This document shows positions 42,205-49,346 of a stretch of DNA of 64,000 nt, one piece after another. The translations under genes and the position numbers were made by a program. Positions within the stretch are counted from its first letter, which is position 1. Each line of letters begins with the position of its first letter. The stretch is taken from contig DASXVX010000022.1 in the NCBI GenBank assembly GCA_036504075.1, positions 124,001-188,000 of the forward strand. Reading direction: 5' to 3'. Source of the stretch: DASXVX01 sp036504075. Lineage in GTDB: Bacteria > Bacillota > Sulfobacillia > Symbiobacteriales > Symbiobacteriaceae. The notes beneath the pieces were generated by a model. The model was not told the DNA's origin, made no database searches, and worked only from the letters and a program-made list of their open reading frames with translations.

Positions 42205-43131
42205 GTGAACCTGCACTACCTGCGGATCTTCCATGCGGTGGCGGAAGCCGGCAATGTGACCCGGGCCGCCGAACGGCTGCGGATTTCCCAGCCGGCCGTG
42301 TCGGCCCAGTTGAAGCGGCTGGAAGCAGAACTGGGCGTGCCCCTGCTTGAACCCCGTGGGCGTGGCGTCCGGCTCACGGAGGCGGGCGACGCCCTGGCGG
42401 GTCATGCCCGCCGGCTCTTTGCGCTGGAGCGGGAGATCGAATCCGATTTGGCCCGCCGGCGGGATGGGCGGGCGGGGTCGTTGCGCATCGGGGCGACGAA
42501 CCTGCCGGGGCACTTTCTGCTGCCCCGGTGGGTGTCGGCGTTCAAGCAGCAACTCCCCGGCGTGGATGTCCACATTCGCACCAACAACTCCCGGACGATC
42601 TTTGACTGCCTGCACGAGTATGCGGTCGACGTGGCGCTCATGGCCGGCGGGTGGGAAGAGCCCGGCATCGCCCGCGAGGTGGTCCTGGAGGACGAACTCT
42701 GGTTTGTCGTGGCCGCGGGCCACCGGCTGTGCGGGCAGACCGTCACGCTGGCGGAACTGGCCCGGGAGCCGTTTGTCGTTCGGGAGGCGGGCAGTTCCAC
42801 CCGGATGCGGCTGTTCGCCCTGTTCGAGATGCACGGTCTGGCCCCGGTCGTCGGGCTGGTTTTTGCCGGCCTGCAGGAGACGGCCCGGGCCGTGGAGGGC
42901 GGGTACGGCGTCGCCCTGCTCCCGACGCTCTCGGTGCGCGAGCAGGTGGCGGCCGGACGGCTGGGGCGGGTGCAGGTTTCAGGGGTCCACCTGCCTTTTC
43001 CGGTCTTGCTCTGCACCCGTCAGGGCGAGGCTGCCACGCCGGCCGTCCGGATTTTTGTGGACCTGGTCCGGACCGCCTGCCGGGGTCTGGGTCGGGAGCG
43101 CGGGCGCCCGGAAGGGGCGACTCTACTTTGA
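42205..43131 (+). CDS. LysR family transcriptional regulator
   Basis: The 308-aa protein starts at GTG 42205 with GGTGGGA 7 bases upstream, giving the usual LysR opening NLHYLRIFHAVAEAGNVTRA. The winged HTH continues AAERLRISQPAVSAQLKRLE; residues 90-300 form the periplasmic-binding-like effector domain (SLRIGATNLPGHFLLP, GVALLPTLSV). It resembles CysB/CbbR-type regulators in layout. It probably controls the divergent membrane protein and itself through the inverted repeat between them. Confidence 0.92.
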   Translation: MNLHYLRIFHAVAEAGNVTRAAERLRISQPAVSAQLKRLEAELGVPLLEPRGRGVRLTEAGDALAGHARRLFALEREIESDLARRRDGRAGSLRIGATNLPGHFLLPRWVSAFKQQLPGVDVHIRTNNSRTIFDCLHEYAVDVALMAGGWEEPGIAREVVLEDELWFVVAAGHRLCGQTVTLAELAREPFVVREAGSSTRMRLFALFEMHGLAPVVGLVFAGLQETARAVEGGYGVALLPTLSVREQVAAGRLGRVQVSGVHLPFPVLLCTRQGEAATPAVRIFVDLVRTACRGLGRERGRPEGATLL

Positions 43132-43262
43132 CTTATCAAGGATTTCAGACCGATCGGTGGGAGCGCGAAAGGCCAATGGAAACCGGTGCCGAATCCTAGC
43201 GTTCAGGACTGCCTGGTCGCCTGTGGAGCAGGCCGGAATTGACTTGCAGGAGGATAGGCGTA

Positions 43263-44042
43263 GTGAACAATGGAAGATTGCACGGGCGAATCGCTGTCGT
43301 AACCGGGGTGAGTCGGTCCGTCGGGATCGGAGCGGCGATATGCCAGAGGTTGGCTGCAGATGGCGCAGACATCTTTTTTACCTACTGGAGACCCTACGAT
43401 GCCTCCATGCCCTGGGGAGCCGAACCGGAATATCCGGAAAGGCTCAAGGGTGAGTTGTCCAGTTTGCGTGTGCGGGTAGAAAACCTTGAACTTGATCTCT
43501 CGCTGCCAACTGCGCCGGCACAGTTGTTGGATGCGGCAGAAACGGCGCTGGGGACCCCGTCGATCCTGGTCAACAACGCCACACACTCAACCATGACGTC
43601 TTACAGCGAACTGGATGCAGCAACCCTTGACGCCCACTACGCAGTCAATGTCAGGGCCTCCTGTTTGCTCGCCGTGGAGTTTGCCCGGCGATTTCGCACC
43701 GGCCAGGGCGGCCGAATCATCAGCATGACCTCTGGACAGTCGCGGGGGCCAATGCCAGGCGAACTGGCCTATGTGGCCACCAAGGGGGCCATTGAGGCGT
43801 TTACCCTGAGCCTCGCTCCGGCAGTGGCTCCCCTCGGGATCACCGTAAATGCAGTAAACCCGGGGCCGGTGGACACCGGGTACATGACTGACGAGCTACG
43901 AAGGATCTTGTTGCCCAAATTCCCCTTCGGGCGAATGGGCGAGCCGGATGACGCCGCTCGCCTGGTGGCCTTCCTGGCAAGTGATGAAGGCGCTTGGATT
44001 ACCGGGCAGGTCATCCATTCGGAAGGCGGCTTCCGGGATTAA
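43263..44042 (+). CDS. Short-chain dehydrogenase/reductase (FabG-like)
   Basis: The 259-aa protein begins at GTG 43263; AGGAGG lies 11 bases upstream. It has the Rossmann motif VVTGVSRSVGIGAAI (a variant of TGxxxGxG), NNAT instead of the usual NNAG, and the catalytic set in ISMTSGQS and YVATK. An insertion after the first beta-alpha unit (TYWRPYDASMPWGAEPEY) is seen in a subgroup of 3-oxoacyl-reductase-like enzymes. Substrate unknown. It is alone, 130 bases after the LysR gene on the same strand. Confidence 0.85.
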   Translation: MNNGRLHGRIAVVTGVSRSVGIGAAICQRLAADGADIFFTYWRPYDASMPWGAEPEYPERLKGELSSLRVRVENLELDLSLPTAPAQLLDAAETALGTPSILVNNATHSTMTSYSELDAATLDAHYAVNVRASCLLAVEFARRFRTGQGGRIISMTSGQSRGPMPGELAYVATKGAIEAFTLSLAPAVAPLGITVNAVNPGPVDTGYMTDELRRILLPKFPFGRMGEPDDAARLVAFLASDEGAWITGQVIHSEGGFRD

Positions 44043-44055
44043 CGCGCAAAAACAC

Positions 44056-44083
44056 CAGGAGCGCCTCCCGCAAGGCGCTCCTG
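44056..44083 (+). terminator. Hairpin after the reductase gene
   Basis: CAGGAGCGCCT pairs with AGGCGCTCCTG over CCCGCA. No T-run follows. Confidence 0.6.
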
Positions 44084-44234
44084 ATGCTCACATGGGGTAT
44101 GGGGTTTTTCTTGTAGGGGTTACAAGTTCATCATACCGGGTCCCTGGCTTTCGGACATCATGCGGGGCGATGATCTTGGGTCCATCTTGCCGGATGACTC
44201 TGGTCTCCTTCAAAAGTCGGGGACCCAGACTGCC

Positions 44235-44348
44235 TTAGCGAGCCACACATGTGCAGTTCGGACCGCAGGTATTGCCGGGCGTACACTGGCAGTCGGGTCC
44301 GCAGCCGCTGCAGCAGGCGCGGCCCGCTATCATCCGGCGGCCAAACAT
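44235..44348 (-). CDS. Cysteine-rich, metallothionein-like 37-aa peptide
   Basis: Frame ATG 44348 to TAA 44235 encodes a basic leader (MFGRRMIAGRA) and a core with CCSGCGPDCQC and TCGPNCTC: eight Cys in 23 residues, arranged as CC-x2-C-x3-C-x-C-x5-C-x3-C-x-C. Such CxC/CxxxC spacing with Gly/Pro and no Trp or Tyr in the core is what metal-binding metallothionein-like peptides look like. No good SD is visible before either ATG (44348 or 44333), which is the main doubt. It sits in an otherwise empty gap between a reductase and a TPR gene. A zinc/copper scavenger or a secreted disulfide peptide are both possible. Confidence 0.5.
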   Translation of the reverse strand: MFGRRMIAGRACCSGCGPDCQCTPGNTCGPNCTCVAR

Positions 44349-44453
44349 CCGGGCGCCAACACCAAGCGATTCGGCACGCGGGAGGTTACGTCATCTATTT
44401 GTAGAATAGCTGAATTATCTACTTCTCCATGCGAAGGATGGGTCGTCACAAAC
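44349..44453. other. Short gap before the TPR gene
   Basis: AT-rich strip (CTATTTGTAGAATAGCTGAATTATC, split here as CTATTTGTAG and AATAGCTGAA) likely to hold promoters for the divergent peptide and TPR genes; no clean box pair. Confidence 0.3.
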
Positions 44454-45134
44454 ATGAGCATGTATTCACTGTTCTGGGTGTTACCCTGGCTGTTCGGGTC
44501 CCGGCCAGGCCAACTTGCGCTGCTGGTCGCCGCCCTCTGGTACCTGGACAACCGGTACTTCGGGCTGCTGGCGGCGCTTTGGATTCCGATTCGGCGCTTC
44601 CAACAGGTATCGGCCCTCCGCCAAGCCGTCGATGTCAATCCGTCGGATGTGCGGTCGATGGTGGAACTGGGAGACCACTACCTGCACGGCGGCAGGCCGC
44701 AGGTGGCGGCTGAGTACCTTGAGCGGGCGTTCAGCCGTGGTGAGGACGGCGCCCGGGCGCTCTACTTGCTTGGGGCCGCCTGGGTGAAGCTCGGACGGCA
44801 TGAAGAAGGCCGGGCACGGCTGGAGGCCGCCCTGGCGAAAACGCCCAAAGTCGCCTTTGGCGAACCCTACCTCTACCTGATGGAGGGGGCATTTGCCACC
44901 CACGGGCCGCAGTCGCCGCGCGTGGATGAGTTGGTGGCAGAACTGGACGAGTTCGACAGCGTGGAGGTGCTGACGCGGGCCGGGGGCATCTGTGGCGCTG
45001 CAGGGCGCCACGACCTGGCCCGGCGCCTGCTTACGGAAGCCGTGCGCAACTATGGCTACGTCCCGAAACGGATGCGGCGGCGCGAGCGGCGGTGGCTGGT
45101 CCGGGCCCGCCTGTACCTCCTGCAAATTCGGTAG
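44454..45134 (+). CDS. TPR-containing membrane protein
   Basis: The 226-aa protein has two N-terminal hydrophobic helices (YSLFWVLPWLFGSRPGQLAL and LVAALWYLDNRYFGLLAALW) followed by tetratricopeptide-like helices: VELGDHYLHGGRPQVAAEYL, ALYLLGAAWVKLGRHEEGRA and AGGICGAAGRHDLARRLL. Starting ATG 44454 is preceded by GAAGGATGGG at a long spacing. TPR domains mediate protein assembly; partner unknown. A strong terminator follows, so it is monocistronic. Confidence 0.8.
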   Translation: MSMYSLFWVLPWLFGSRPGQLALLVAALWYLDNRYFGLLAALWIPIRRFQQVSALRQAVDVNPSDVRSMVELGDHYLHGGRPQVAAEYLERAFSRGEDGARALYLLGAAWVKLGRHEEGRARLEAALAKTPKVAFGEPYLYLMEGAFATHGPQSPRVDELVAELDEFDSVEVLTRAGGICGAAGRHDLARRLLTEAVRNYGYVPKRMRRRERRWLVRARLYLLQIR

Positions 45135-45146
45135 GCTTCGACAAAT

Positions 45147-45180
45147 GGGGCCGGCACGCATGCCGGCCCCATTTCCTTTT
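45147..45180 (+). terminator. Terminator of the TPR gene
   Basis: GGGGCCGGCA and TGCCGGCCCC form a perfect 10-bp stem over CGCA, followed by ATTTCCTTTT. It also lies downstream of the convergent PTS operon. Confidence 0.85.
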
Positions 45181-45238
45181 CTGTCCCGCCGGTTCAGGGA
45201 TGATGCGAACGCCCATCGGGTTAGCCTGCCCCTGTGCT

Positions 45239-45511
45239 TTACTCTCTTGCGATCTGTTCGCTGAACGGCTCCTGTAGCCGTTGAGCCACAGCCACTGCGG
45301 CCTGACGGGCTTCCGGCCCGTCCGCCAGGACGGTCAGGGAGGCGCCGGCCGGTGCCCGGAGTGCCATCAGCCCCATAATTGACTGCACATCCACAAAGAT
45401 CCCGTTGTAACCCACCTGCACCTGCGCCGCGAACCGTTTCGCCACCGCCACCAGCATGGCCGCCGGGCGGGCGTGCAGCGTTGTCGGGAGCGTCACTTTC
45501 AGTTCGACCAC
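45239..45511 (-). CDS. ptsH: HPr-family phosphocarrier protein
   Basis: The 90-aa protein carries phosphate from enzyme I to IIA domains. The active His is in LHARPAAM (residue 13) and the regulatory HPr-kinase site is QSIMGLMAL (Ser 44), both conserved, so carbon-catabolite control through HPr(Ser-P) is possible. It overlaps the IIA gene by 13 bases and is last in a IIC-IIA-HPr operon, an unusual place for the only HPr. Enzyme I is not in this window. Confidence 0.93.
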   Translation of the reverse strand: MVELKVTLPTTLHARPAAMLVAVAKRFAAQVQVGYNGIFVDVQSIMGLMALRAPAGASLTVLADGPEARQAAVAVAQRLQEPFSEQIARE

Positions 45512-45993
45512 CTGCGTACCTCCTTCCGAAAGACCACCACGGCCGGGTCTACCCCCGCCGTCACGGTTTCCCCCGCCGGCGTCATCTCCAGCCGATACTC
45601 CGCCGGCAACCTGGTCACAATCAGCGGGCAGAGCGACGAGGATGCCTCCTGGCGCAAAGCCGGAAGATCAAAGCGGAGTAGGATGTCGCCGGCCTTTACG
45701 GCCTGGCCCATCGCAACACAGGCGGTAAACATCCCGTTGAGCTTTACCGACTCAATGCCTACGTGTATCAGTATCTCCAGCCCTTCTGCCGTCACCAGGG
45801 CCAGGGCGTGATGCGTGGGGAAAAGCACCGTCACCTCGCCGTCGGCCGGCGCCCGGACCACGCCCTGCTCCGGCTCGATGGCAATGCCGAAGCCCACCAT
45901 TCCCGTGGCGAAGACCGGGTCGGGCACCTCACCCAGCGCGACGGTGCGGCCGGAGACGGGAGCCCTGAGTACCAGGACCGGTTCCGTGCTCAT
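45499..45993 (-). CDS. PTS glucose-type IIA component
   Basis: The 164-aa protein is a free-standing IIA-Glc/GlcNAc domain. VLRAPVSGRTVALGEVPDPV opens the fold and the two active-site His lie in FPTHHALAL (H62) and EILIHVGIESVKLNG (H77, phosphorylated). It receives phosphate from HPr and passes it to a IIB. It overlaps the IIC stop by four bases (ATGA) and the HPr start by 13, so the three genes are translated together. Confidence 0.93.
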   Translation of the reverse strand: MSTEPVLVLRAPVSGRTVALGEVPDPVFATGMVGFGIAIEPEQGVVRAPADGEVTVLFPTHHALALVTAEGLEILIHVGIESVKLNGMFTACVAMGQAVKAGDILLRFDLPALRQEASSSLCPLIVTRLPAEYRLEMTPAGETVTAGVDPAVVVFRKEVRRWSN

Positions 45994-47108
45994 GGGTGTC
46001 CCTCCTCAGGCTCCCGCCCGGGCGTAGGCAGATTAAACCGGCGAATGGCCACCCGGAAAACCAGGTAGTACACGACGCCAAACGCAAGTCCGACCGGAAT
46101 CAGCAACAGCGGCCGCGCCGCCAACCGATAGTTTACAACGAAGTCGAACAGGCCGGCCGACAGGCCGAACCCCAGCCGAACGCCCAGGGCGGCCATCACC
46201 CCGAAGGAGACGCCCGTCAGCAGCGCATGCACCGCAAAGAGCGCCGGCGCGGCAAACATAAACGTGAATTCCATGGGCTCCGTAATGCCTAGCGCAAACG
46301 ACGTCAGCGCGGCGGACAGCAAAATGGCGCCCACCGCACGGCGTCGGGCCGCGCTTGCTTCCTGGTACATGGCCACGGCTGCGCCCACCAGCCCGAACAT
46401 CATGATCGGGAAATATCCGGCCATGTAGCCCCCGGCCGTTGGGTCCCCGGCGAAGAAGCGGCTCATGTCGCCATGCACCAGCGGGCCGCCGGCCCGAGGG
46501 TAGTCCCCGACGACGAACCAGACCCCGCTGTTGAGAATGTGGTGCAGCCCGAGCGGAATGAGCAGGCGGTTCGCCGCCCCATACACGGCATAACCGATGA
46601 TGCCCAGAGAGCCGACCCAGGCGCCAAAGGTCGAAATCCAGCCTTGCACCGGCAGCCAGATGGCGCCGAAGATCAGGCCCAAGGCCACGGCCGCCACGGT
46701 GTTGGTGATCGCCACGAACCACCGCCCACCGAGAAACGCCACGAATTCGGGAAACCGGATCGCCGGGAGGCGATTGTGGACCGTCGCCGTCATAACGCCA
46801 ATAACAATCCCGGACAGCACGCCCATGCCAACATTGCCATCAACCGCGGCGAACGCCCGGATAAAGACTACATGACCAGCCGCAGCCGAAAGCGCAGCCA
46901 TCCCGGTGTCACGCGACAGCCCGACCGCCACGCCCATCGCAAAGAGCAGCGGCAGGTTGTCGAAAATGGCTGTCCCGGCGTCCGCCAAGGCCGGAATGTT
47001 CAGAAGGTCTGGCTGACCAAACCATAGTAACAGCACTGCGGCGGGGAGCACGGCGATAGATGTGACGAGGCCTTTGCCAAGTTTTTGCAGCGTCCCGAGT
47101 GCGTTCAA
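45990..47108 (-). CDS. PTS IIC permease, glucose/N-acetylglucosamine family
   Basis: The 372-aa membrane protein has about ten helices and matches NagE/PtsG-type IIC: LLIPLGLHHILNSGVWFVVG, FGITEPMEFTFMF-like SFALGITEPMEFTFMFAAPA and GHVVFIRAF. The GlcNAc type is favoured by the HHxLN block. Start TTG 47108 is chosen because AGAGGGGGA lies 6-7 bases upstream. No IIB (Cys-containing) domain is attached or adjacent, so the transporter must borrow a IIB from elsewhere or the gene has been lost. Confidence 0.9.
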   Translation of the reverse strand: MNALGTLQKLGKGLVTSIAVLPAAVLLLWFGQPDLLNIPALADAGTAIFDNLPLLFAMGVAVGLSRDTGMAALSAAAGHVVFIRAFAAVDGNVGMGVLSGIVIGVMTATVHNRLPAIRFPEFVAFLGGRWFVAITNTVAAVALGLIFGAIWLPVQGWISTFGAWVGSLGIIGYAVYGAANRLLIPLGLHHILNSGVWFVVGDYPRAGGPLVHGDMSRFFAGDPTAGGYMAGYFPIMMFGLVGAAVAMYQEASAARRRAVGAILLSAALTSFALGITEPMEFTFMFAAPALFAVHALLTGVSFGVMAALGVRLGFGLSAGLFDFVVNYRLAARPLLLIPVGLAFGVVYYLVFRVAIRRFNLPTPGREPEEGHP

Positions 47109-47306
47109 GCCACGTCCCCCTCTGCGGGCCAACCTATAAGGACAGCCGGTGAACTGCGGTCACAGTTGCCCCGGCTGTATGCCCGCTCGACCGCGGTGGC
47201 GGTCCGCTCGTGATCAAATTCTCAATTTCGGCGGCCCCAAACGAAATCCTCCCGTCAGGTGGAGAATTCCGCCAGGACTTGCGTGAACAGCAACCGAAAT
47301 TAGGTA
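47109..47306. other. Regulatory region of the PTS operon
   Basis: About 200 bases with no gene, between divergent transcripts. It has inverted half-sites (GAAATCCTCC and GGTGGAGAATTCC) but no clear - strand promoter. Confidence 0.35.
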
Positions 47307-47335
47307 TTGCATGAACACGCGTCCGGGTGTATCAT
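47307..47335 (+). promoter_or_regulatory. Promoter of the attenuator-microprotein unit
   Basis: TTGCAT (47307-47312), exactly 17 bases, TATCAT (47330-47335). Transcription would start near 47342. Confidence 0.7.
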
Positions 47336-47412
47336 AAGAGTTCAGAGCGGCACAGTCCGCAAAACACCAGGAGCAGGTACCTGACTACGTCCGATACGTA
47401 AGTGTAGCTGTC

Positions 47413-47436
47413 TGGCAACCCCAGGGGAAGGGGTTG
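47413..47436 (+). terminator. Attenuator-like terminator before the 44-aa gene
   Basis: GCAACCCC pairs with GGGGTTGC over AGGGGAA and is followed by TTTTCG. It stands about 70 bases after the promoter and 60 bases before the start codon, so it would stop most transcripts unless opened. Upstream leader pieces such as CAGGTACCTG could form alternative pairings. Confidence 0.65.
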
Positions 47437-47495
47437 CTTTTCGTATGTTTTGCCAGGTGTCGTCTCCACAAGCGTATAAGGAGGCGAAGCGCAGC

Positions 47496-47630
47496 ATGGA
47501 AAAGCTGTCAGAAGGGACCCGCAACAAGGGCCCCTGGGCGCGGCCCGTTAAGAGGCCGGCGCCGGACTCGGTTACCGATGCCATTTTGGAAGAAATTCTA
47601 AAAGCGGCCGGGCTGGAATCGGTAGATTAG
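47496..47630 (+). CDS. 44-aa hypothetical protein
   Basis: ATG 47496 is preceded by AAGGAGG (11-base spacing). The peptide is soluble and highly charged: a basic half (EGTRNKGPWARPVKRPAP) and an acidic amphipathic helix (DAILEEILKAAGLESVD). No family recognised. It has its own promoter, a leader with an attenuator-like hairpin and a textbook terminator, so it is very probably expressed; a regulatory microprotein is possible. Confidence 0.7.
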   Translation: MEKLSEGTRNKGPWARPVKRPAPDSVTDAILEEILKAAGLESVD

Positions 47631-47657
47631 CCGAGCAGCCGGTCAGGCGCAGGAGCG

Positions 47658-47691
47658 AGCCCCGGGCCAAAATTGGCCCAGGGGCTTTTTT
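47658..47691 (+). terminator. Terminator of the 44-aa gene
   Basis: AGCCCCGGGCCAA pairs with TTGGCCCAGGGGCT (one bulge), followed by TTTTTT. Confidence 0.93.
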
Positions 47692-47774
47692 CGTTGGCCC
47701 CCTCCCGACGCGGGACCTCCGCCTCATTCTTGAGAAGGAGCCAAGCCACTACCCGAAATGATCACGCGTAGTAT

Positions 47775-47790
47775 TGTGAACCAGTTCACA
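47775..47790 (+). promoter_or_regulatory. CRP/FNR-family binding site (perfect TGTGA-N6-TCACA)
   Basis: TGTGAACCAGTTCACA is a perfect palindrome and an exact match to the CRP consensus. It is centred about 62 bases upstream of the predicted start of the next promoter, the class I activator position. Confidence 0.7.
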
Positions 47791-47808
47791 TGTAAAACCA
47801 ATAGCGGA

Positions 47809-47838
47809 TTGTAATCGATCGGCTTCCAGGTTTATACT
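47809..47838 (+). promoter_or_regulatory. Promoter of the 59-aa membrane protein gene
   Basis: TTGTAA (47809-47814), 18 bases, TATACT (47833-47838). Transcription start expected near 47845. Confidence 0.6.
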
Positions 47839-47925
47839 CCAGATGTAACCAAACGATTCGTTCTGTCATGAACTCACCATATCCAATCGTTACACCAAGT
47901 TGTTGGTGTTCAGGAGGCTATTGTT

Positions 47926-48105
47926 ATGTTTTCTCACCTTACGATCGGTCCCGAAGCCCATCTCCGGCTTGAACTGCTGATCATGGCGCTGAACTTCGTC
48001 GCCCTGGTTGGCCTTGCGTACATCATCGACAAGACCTCGGCGGTCCGGGACGAAGACGAATCCCGCCCGGCCATCGCCTCTAAGATTGCGATTCACCACA
48101 AGTAG
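47926..48105 (+). CDS. 59-aa small membrane protein
   Basis: ATG 47926 follows AGGAGG with 8-base spacing, and a hairpin (ACACCAA/TTGGTGT, 47892-47909) lies just before the SD. The peptide has one membrane helix (LLIMALNFVALVGLAYII) and a charged C-terminal tail (DKTSAVRDEDESRPA). No family recognised. A CRP-type box and promoter upstream and a strong terminator downstream support a genuine, regulated gene. Confidence 0.75.
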   Translation: MFSHLTIGPEAHLRLELLIMALNFVALVGLAYIIDKTSAVRDEDESRPAIASKIAIHHK

Positions 48106-48131
48106 GCCCGAACCCCCACCCCCACGCTCAG

Positions 48132-48162
48132 GGCCCCCGGAGGGATTCACCCTCCGGGGGCC
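48132..48162. terminator. Bidirectional terminator
   Basis: GGCCCCCGGAGGG and CCCTCCGGGGGCC form a perfect 13-bp stem over ATTCA, between convergent genes. Confidence 0.85.
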
Positions 48163-48182
48163 TCTGCGCGCAACACCCACGG

Positions 48183-48752
48183 TTACAGCGGCTTGCGGAC
48201 GACGAGGTAATGTTCGACCTCCCCCACCGGCACAAAACCCGCCTGCAGGTACATGGGCAACGGCCCGCGGTAATGCCGGGCGCTCGGCGTGGCCTTGCCC
48301 GGGTAGGCTTCGGCAAAGGCGAGCCCGTCGCGGGCGAACTGGTCGCAGGCGGCGGCCAGCAACTGCCGGGAGATTCCCTGCCGCCGGTACGGCTCGGCGA
48401 TCACGAAGCAGAAAATGCTGCCCACGTCGTCGGCAGGTTCGTACAAGGAGCCCAGTAACCCGACGACCTTGCGGACGGTATGGCGGGGCGCTGCATGGCA
48501 CCAGCCCACCGGCCGGCCATTGGCGTACGCCAGGAACCCCCGGTGCACACCTTGCCTGATCAGGTCGCTGACAGCCGCGCGGTTCCCGCCGTCGAGCCCG
48601 GTCTGCCACTCTTCGGCGGAGGTGGCCGGTGAGTGGTAAAAGTAGCAGTAGCACCCGCTCCAGTTCGAATCGGCCAGGTCCACCTGGTCGAAAAAGCTGA
48701 GGTAGTCTTCCAGCAAGTCCGGCGTGAGTGCCCGAATGGCGATATCAGTCAA
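48183..48752 (-). CDS. GNAT-family N-acetyltransferase
   Basis: The 189-aa protein has the acetyl-CoA binding motif in FCFVIAEPYRRQGISRQLLA (R-x-x-G-x-S/A) and MYLQAGFVPVGEVEHYLVVR at the end. The N-terminal part includes NWSGCYCYFYHSPATSAEEW, also seen in a GNAT subgroup of Firmicutes. The substrate cannot be told. Start TTG 48752 is preceded by GGAGGGGG. It is the only gene of its unit. Confidence 0.88.
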   Translation of the reverse strand: MTDIAIRALTPDLLEDYLSFFDQVDLADSNWSGCYCYFYHSPATSAEEWQTGLDGGNRAAVSDLIRQGVHRGFLAYANGRPVGWCHAAPRHTVRKVVGLLGSLYEPADDVGSIFCFVIAEPYRRQGISRQLLAAACDQFARDGLAFAEAYPGKATPSARHYRGPLPMYLQAGFVPVGEVEHYLVVRKPL

Positions 48753-49145
48753 GCTCCCCCTCCTTCACGTTACTGGCCCGACGTCGTCTCAACCAACACC
48801 AGTCAGCGGCGCATGGTCCTTTGGGAAATCGGCCCGGTGCCATCGTACTTCGGTACGAGATGCCGTTCGTCCTACCGTCCTGCGCTCATCTCCCTTTCGT
48901 TCGATGTGGCCGGCCCGCTGCGGCGGTAGCGGCGGCGCACTCCGGAGACCCCTTGCTTACAAAATATCCCTGAGAAGCGCGAACAAACCTGCCGTCACTA
49001 TCGTACTCACCTACGATGCCTGGTTCGGCCGAGCGACCCGCAAAAGTTCGTTCGTGGGAGTGATGTACCCGGATACCGGCAGCGATAGGATGTAAACAGT
49101 AACGAGAACCGTTAACCAAAAAGTGAATGAAAGGGTTGACAGAAC
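48753..49145. other. Intergenic region with LacI-type half-sites
   Basis: No supported gene in about 390 bases. TAACG and CGTTA (49100-49104 and 49110-49114) form a small inverted repeat just upstream of the 48-aa gene and close to the LacI regulator gene, so it is a candidate operator. Confidence 0.45.
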
Positions 49146-49292
49146 ATGACGCAGATTCTGGCCATCACGCTACATACGTTTGGGACCATCATGGATTTCC
49201 TCTTCGCACCGAATCCCGTTCACCAGGCCACCCGGATCGGAGCCACCGAAACCGAAATGTTGCGGGTGTCCGTGCGTCCCGGCCTGCTCTAA
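49146..49292 (+). CDS. 48-aa hypothetical peptide
   Basis: ATG 49146 with AAAGG about 11 bases upstream opens a frame reading TQILAITLHTFGTIMDFLFA, then a polar C-terminus (RIGATETEMLRVSVRPGLL). One amphipathic or membrane-associated helix is possible. Followed by a good terminator. No family recognised. Confidence 0.5.
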   Translation: MTQILAITLHTFGTIMDFLFAPNPVHQATRIGATETEMLRVSVRPGLL

Positions 49293-49316
49293 AGAAAAAC
49301 AACCACACAAATAAGC

Positions 49317-49346
49317 ACAGCCGGCGTCATGCCGGCTGTAATCTTT
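49317..49346 (+). terminator. Terminator after the 48-aa peptide gene
   Basis: ACAGCCGGC and GCCGGCTGT form a perfect 9-bp stem over GTCAT, followed by AATCTTTT. Confidence 0.85.

Noticed and set aside
47342..47440. Cyclic-di-GMP (GEMM) riboswitch in the leader of the 44-aa gene
   Set aside because: GCAAAACACC looks vaguely like the GEMM core, but the tetraloop-receptor arrangement and second stem could not be found.
48886..49119. AbrB-like reading on the - strand (GIVGEYDSDGRFV)
   Set aside because: The 13-residue match to the AbrB N-terminus is striking, but the flanking residues do not fit the swapped-hairpin fold, there is no ribosome site and the frame continues into low-complexity sequence. 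Probably chance, possibly a relic.
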